A stretch of DNA of 64,000 nucleotides from G965267335 sp965267335 (GTDB lineage: Bacteria > Bacteroidota > Bacteroidia > Cytophagales > JAAEPT01): the NCBI GenBank assembly GCA_965267335.1, contig OZ253953.1, forward strand, positions 1,984,001 to 2,048,000, written 5' to 3'. The notes beneath the pieces were generated by a model. That model was not told the origin of the DNA. It saw only the letters and a program-made list of their open reading frames with translations, and did no database searches. Positions 60,964 through 64,000 of the stretch are shown piece by piece (positions within the stretch are counted from its first letter, which is position 1; every line of letters begins with the position of its first letter). The translations under genes were made by a program, and so were the position numbers.

Positions 60964-62047
60964 TGGTGATTTCTCCGCTTTTTGTGAATCCTTCGTCATA
61001 TTTAACAATGAGTTTGAAGATCCCGTTAGCAACTGGTTTTCCTTCAGTGTTTTTTAGAGTCCAGATCACAACATCATCTTGATTAAACTTCAATTCCTTA
61101 ACTAACTGTCCCGAACGGTTGTAGATATACGCAATGCCCGATCCTGTCTTGGCTATATCCATTTCCAGATCGCTTCCTGATGATTTAAAGTGAATGTAGT
61201 TGTACTGTGGACAATACTTCTCACCCACTTCCAAGTTGGTTATTGTAGTATCGCATCCATCGGCATAGTCTATTTTTATATCGTATATACCAGGCGACAA
61301 GCCTTTAAAGACACCATTCTTATTTTCTGAATGACCCGGTAGTTGATACCGAACGTTAGTGTTTTCTTCAGAAGTAATACGTATTTCCCCATTATCATCA
61401 TTATGACATGATGGGGAATTATTGATATCAACAACTAAAAATTTACATCGCTTAGGACTATTTACAATTGTCTTTGAAGAATCAATGCCTTTAGTTGTTT
61501 CGTCCTGCGTCAATTTTGTGGTATCGGATTTTGACTGAAAAAGCACTTTGCCGCTATCTGATGTGAATGGATTATCAATGGTATCAATAGGGGTAATTGC
61601 ATCAGCTTTGCTGTATATAGGGTTCTTTGGTAATTCTTCAGCCTGTACGGTGCTTGTCGTATTGGTTGAATAGGTCGGTACGTGATGCTGGTTTTGTGTT
61701 TCAACCCTGGACAATTCTTTCATTGGCTTTTCATTTACCTCAACTTTATCAGGAATGAAAATGAACAACAGCAATGAAATCAGCAAAACAGAACCAAATA
61801 TCCATGGGAGAGCTCTTTTAAACTTAATTTTTCTATCCAGCCTGTCATAATCAAATTTAGAGAACTCAGCCTTTTTTTCAGCAAGAGCCGCTTCGATTGA
61901 AATCAGTTGAGCAAGTCTTACCTCCTCAAGTTCAGCGACCAGTTTTGGGTCTGATGATATCCTGGCCTCGAGGCTCTCCGATTCAGCTTTGGAGAGTTTG
62001 CCACTCAGGTAATCTGAAAGTAGTTGGTATGTTATTTTCTGACTCAA
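60953..62047 (-). CDS. Anti-sigma factor with SprB-like and type B/FlgD-like extracytoplasmic domains
   Basis: 364 residues, starting at TTG 62047, which overlaps the sigma gene's TGA by 3 bases. Residues 1-78 are a helical cytoplasmic region ('YQLLSDYLSGKLSKAESESLEARISSDP', as in Bacteroidota anti-sigma factors, with no zinc finger). A single helix (79-99) crosses the membrane. A polar linker (100-200) is followed by a SprB-repeat-like unit (~204-275: 'SCHNDDNGEIRIT', 'FKGLSPGIYDIKIDYADGCDTT') and a C-terminal domain (~285-364) shaped like a type B/FlgD domain ('IYNRSGQLVKELKF', 'TEGKPVANGIFKLIV', 'GEITITE'). The outer half therefore looks like a piece of a T9SS surface protein built into a membrane regulator. 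Its pairing with an ECF sigma factor is clear; sensing of T9SS cargo or export is inference. Confidence 0.75.
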   Translation of the reverse strand: MSQKITYQLLSDYLSGKLSKAESESLEARISSDPKLVAELEEVRLAQLISIEAALAEKKAEFSKFDYDRLDRKIKFKRALPWIFGSVLLISLLLFIFIPDKVEVNEKPMKELSRVETQNQHHVPTYSTNTTSTVQAEELPKNPIYSKADAITPIDTIDNPFTSDSGKVLFQSKSDTTKLTQDETTKGIDSSKTIVNSPKRCKFLVVDINNSPSCHNDDNGEIRITSEENTNVRYQLPGHSENKNGVFKGLSPGIYDIKIDYADGCDTTITNLEVGEKYCPQYNYIHFKSSGSDLEMDIAKTGSGIAYIYNRSGQLVKELKFNQDDVVIWTLKNTEGKPVANGIFKLIVKYDEGFTKSGEITITE

Positions 62048-62622
62048 GTTCTTAGAATGTTCTTAATTTCAGGTCTTTCGTTGACTACTTTAATTAGTCT
62101 TTGTTTGCATTTATAGTTCTTTGTTTTTGCAGCGTTCTCGTTGCTGAATCCCATTACTTTGCATATCTCTTTCATTGATAGCCCATTGTAAAAAGTATTG
62201 ATCAGTAATTCTTTACAACGGTCACCCAATTCGTCAAGTAGCTTATAAAGCTGACTGCTCTTTTCCTTGTCAAAATAATCTGATTCCGGGTTTTCCGAAG
62301 AGTCCTCATTCTTGAAATAAGTCTCTTCGATATCAGTCAATCTGTTTTTAATTTTGAGGCGATTGTACCAGGCATTTCTACTGATTGTATATATGTAACC
62401 ATCAATTTCAGTTTCATATTTGTACTTGCCAAGTTTTACTTGTTTGTAAAAGGTAAGCACCGCATCCTGGAAAATATCTCTTGCCTCATCAGTATCTCCA
62501 CCGGACTTCATTATCATAGCATTGACCTTGTAAAAGATCTTGATATACAATTGTTCAAAAACCTTCCCGTCTGATCCGGATCGGATAGCTTCCAATATTC
62601 TTTTATCCTCTTTTTTACCCAA
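62044..62622 (-). CDS. ECF-type RNA polymerase sigma-70 factor
   Basis: 192 residues; the start appears to be TTG 62622. Region 2 ('YIKIFYKVNAMIMKSGGDTDEARDIFQDAVLTFYKQV', then 'DGYIYTISRNAWYNRLK') and region 4 ('LLDELGDRCKELLINTFYNGLSMKEICKVMGFSNENAAKTKNYKCKQRL') are both present, linked by an acidic segment. Region 1.1 and region 3 are absent, as in ECF sigmas. It directs RNA polymerase to a small set of promoters when released by its anti-sigma partner, encoded immediately downstream with a 4-base overlap. It faces porP/sprF across a 105-base gap, so that gene may be one of its targets. Confidence 0.93.
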   Translation of the reverse strand: MGKKEDKRILEAIRSGSDGKVFEQLYIKIFYKVNAMIMKSGGDTDEARDIFQDAVLTFYKQVKLGKYKYETEIDGYIYTISRNAWYNRLKIKNRLTDIEETYFKNEDSSENPESDYFDKEKSSQLYKLLDELGDRCKELLINTFYNGLSMKEICKVMGFSNENAAKTKNYKCKQRLIKVVNERPEIKNILRT

Positions 62623-62712
62623 AATGAGTTTTGACTATTTGGTATTACAACAAGCTACTTCAATAAAAGTAACCCCACTGACAAAAAAAATGAATCTGTC
62701 CATAAATCCGTT

Positions 62713-62720
62713 TATTTTTG
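62713..62720 (+). promoter_or_regulatory. Possible Bacteroidota -7 box before porP/sprF
   Basis: TATTTTTG fits the TAnnTTTG -7 consensus of Bacteroidota and ends 7 bases before the ATG at 62728, so transcription would start almost at the start codon (leaderless or nearly so). No matching -33 TTG is seen about 19 bases upstream. It could instead be a sigma-dependent ECF promoter. Confidence 0.25.
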
Positions 62721-62727
62721 CGAACTA

Positions 62728-63639
62728 ATGCATAGTGGTATTTTACATTTTTTCAGATTCATATTGTTGGCCGCGTTAATCCTTTGTAATGTCATTGCAG
62801 GCTACACTCAGGAAGTACGATACCCGTTTTTATTTGAACAATTACCACAAAGTTTTGGGAACAATAATCCAGCATTTGAATCAAGGGCTGACCCTCTCTC
62901 GCTACGCATCGGGTATAATGGACTTAATGCTCTCAGTAGTAATATTTATACAGTCTATGCGACAGGTTACGCAACTTTAAACAGGAAAGTACAAACAAAA
63001 TCCCATCAGCCCTTTATTAATGTGTTAAGTGATCATGAGGGACTATATATTGGGAGGAATCGGGTTTATGGTGGCTACCGGTATATCCAAAAGCTTTCAA
63101 ATAATTGGAGTTTAAGTGGTGGGGCTTCGGTAGGGATCGTCAGTCATAATATAAAAGGAAATATCGCAGTAGGCGGTACAAGCTCATCGGCACTAGATGG
63201 AAATTTAGGAGTTGTACTGAAGGCAAAGAAATCGAAAATAGGTATTTCCGTAAATCAGTTTCTGAATAATGAATTGGAATTATATAGTACAAAAACTGAG
63301 CTACTAAGACATTATGGAGTCTATGTTCAGCATAAAGAAGAAGTTACGCCAGATTTTTTGATTGAACTCAATGCTTATTCCCGGCTTACAAGTAAGGCCC
63401 AAAACGAATATATTATAGGAGTAAATGTTTACCATAATGAGTTACTAGCCGGTTTTACCTATAGAAGAGGTTTTGGTCTGATTACCATGTTGGGAATTGA
63501 AAGAATTCAGTGGGGGCGGAACTATTACGGACTTTCTTTTTCTTATAGAATTCCGATCAGAGCAAGGATTCCCGTTGATGCCAACCAGTTTGAGTGTTCA
63601 CTAAATTTTGTACTGGGGGATGGTGAGGGGTTACATTAA
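62728..63639 (+). CDS. Type IX secretion system membrane protein PorP/SprF
   Basis: 303 residues with a signal peptide (cut near 'AGYTQ') and the PorP/SprF pattern: 'YPFLFEQLPQSFGNNNPAFESRADPLSLRIGY' (mature start), 'SHQPFINVLSDHEGLYIGRNRVYGGYRY', repeated beta strands, and the closing 'GLSFSYRIPI...LNFVLGDG'. It is an outer-membrane barrel. PorP/SprF proteins pair with particular type B cargo, and are usually encoded next to it, to hold or deliver it at the surface. The following partial gene (TTG 63673) is likely that cargo. It is head to head with the ECF sigma gene. Confidence 0.9.
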   Translation: MHSGILHFFRFILLAALILCNVIAGYTQEVRYPFLFEQLPQSFGNNNPAFESRADPLSLRIGYNGLNALSSNIYTVYATGYATLNRKVQTKSHQPFINVLSDHEGLYIGRNRVYGGYRYIQKLSNNWSLSGGASVGIVSHNIKGNIAVGGTSSSALDGNLGVVLKAKKSKIGISVNQFLNNELELYSTKTELLRHYGVYVQHKEEVTPDFLIELNAYSRLTSKAQNEYIIGVNVYHNELLAGFTYRRGFGLITMLGIERIQWGRNYYGLSFSYRIPIRARIPVDANQFECSLNFVLGDGEGLH

Positions 63640-63672
63640 GGGTATGAATATTGTTGGAACTATATTGACACG

Positions 63673-64000
63673 TTGATTTACAGAATAATACACATATTGA
63701 CTTTGACCTTAGTACTGACTGGCGTTCGTGCTCAAACTCCTCCATGGGTAGGGGACCCAACTTCGGAGACCTTCAATATTATTATTGCTGATACTACTGA
63801 TTTCCAAATAACTGGTTATTCAGCAGAGGCAGGAGATTATATATCCGTACTTTATGATTCAGCGGGGTTACTTAAAGTAAGTAGTACCGTTAGGTACACC
63901 GGTAACTCGGACACGCTGGTGGCTTACGGAGATACAGGTTCTGATAATGGCTTTGAGGATGGAGAGATTTTCACCTTTTATATATGGGATAGTTCCGCCA
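63673..64000 (+). CDS. Exported protein downstream of porP/sprF (3' end outside window)
   Basis: A forward frame opens with TTG 63673 and runs to the window edge. It begins with a clean signal peptide (LIYRIIHILTLTLVLTGVRAQ by codon), then a beta-rich, Asp/Thr-rich region ('TPPWVGDPTSETFNIIIADTTDF', 'FEDGEIFTFYIWDSSA'). There is no ATG in this frame; a short ATG frame at 63644 ends after 10 codons at the point where this one begins. It starts 34 bases after the porP/sprF stop and in the same frame. By position and signal peptide it is probably the T9SS cargo of that gene, but the C-terminus is not visible. Confidence 0.65.
   Translation, partial: MIYRIIHILTLTLVLTGVRAQTPPWVGDPTSETFNIIIADTTDFQITGYSAEAGDYISVLYDSAGLLKVSSTVRYTGNSDTLVAYGDTGSDNGFEDGEIFTFYIWDSSA

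Overview
This 64 kb window comes from a Bacteroidota chromosome, most likely a free-living, possibly marine, gliding Cytophagales-type bacterium. The evidence is many proteins with type IX secretion system (T9SS) C-terminal sorting domains (both the 'YPNP' type A and the 'FTPNGDN...NRWG' gliding-associated type B), a PorP/SprF protein, SprB-like sequence, AT-rich intergenic DNA and scarce Shine-Dalgarno sequences. I saw no rRNA, tRNA, CRISPR array or phage.

Layout. 1-8.4 kb: the end of a large type B T9SS surface protein, a GloVer-repeat type A protein, an unknown exported protein and an outer-membrane barrel. 8.7-11.3 kb: a GH18 chitinase, a compact reverse-strand transcription unit that looks like a structured RNA with a 23-codon ORF behind a perfect Shine-Dalgarno, and a DUF481 barrel. 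11.7-22 kb: dnaX, then two tandem paralogous ~1,360-residue repeat proteins. 22.2-29.3 kb: a MITE-like inverted repeat, monomeric NADP-isocitrate dehydrogenase and an Lhr helicase. 29.3-32.4 kb: a degenerate receiver, a possible small membrane peptide, an HMA-domain lipoprotein and a hybrid histidine kinase. 32.7-38.3 kb: an 1,835-residue beta-helix/Ig/PKD type B protein. 38.3-47.3 kb: a cupin, a GreA/GreB-C-like protein and a mostly reverse-strand housekeeping/signalling block (barrel, photolyase, DUF2306-like, Crp/Fnr regulator, TPR-SpoIIE phosphatase, SGNH esterase, RRM protein, HAD phosphatase). 47.4-52.7 kb: a PD40/OmpA protein, a PAS hybrid kinase, a small exported protein and two paralogous Cys-motif/lipobox proteins. 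52.8-57.6 kb: a GH16 glucanase carrying ten TSP3-like repeats. 57.7-59.3 kb: a reverse operon (HAD-IIIA phosphatase, a small membrane protein interrupted at a G8 tract, another membrane protein) behind a hairpin-rich leader. 59.9-64 kb: a type A protein, then an ECF sigma/anti-sigma pair facing porP/sprF and the start of another exported protein.

How they fit together. Most of the window is surface biology: polysaccharide breakdown (GH18, GH16, a CE2-like esterase), very large repeat proteins exported by T9SS, and signalling proteins. The most unusual unit is the last one. The anti-sigma factor has a cytoplasmic helical part, one membrane helix, and a periplasmic part resembling a SprB repeat followed by a type B/FlgD-like domain. 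It lies head to head with porP/sprF, the partner used to deliver type B cargo. I propose a trans-envelope regulatory circuit that senses T9SS surface protein export. Other leads are the reverse-strand RNA near 10.2 kb, the G8 tract that splits a gene at 58.5 kb, and the paired Cys-motif/lipobox proteins at 52 kb.
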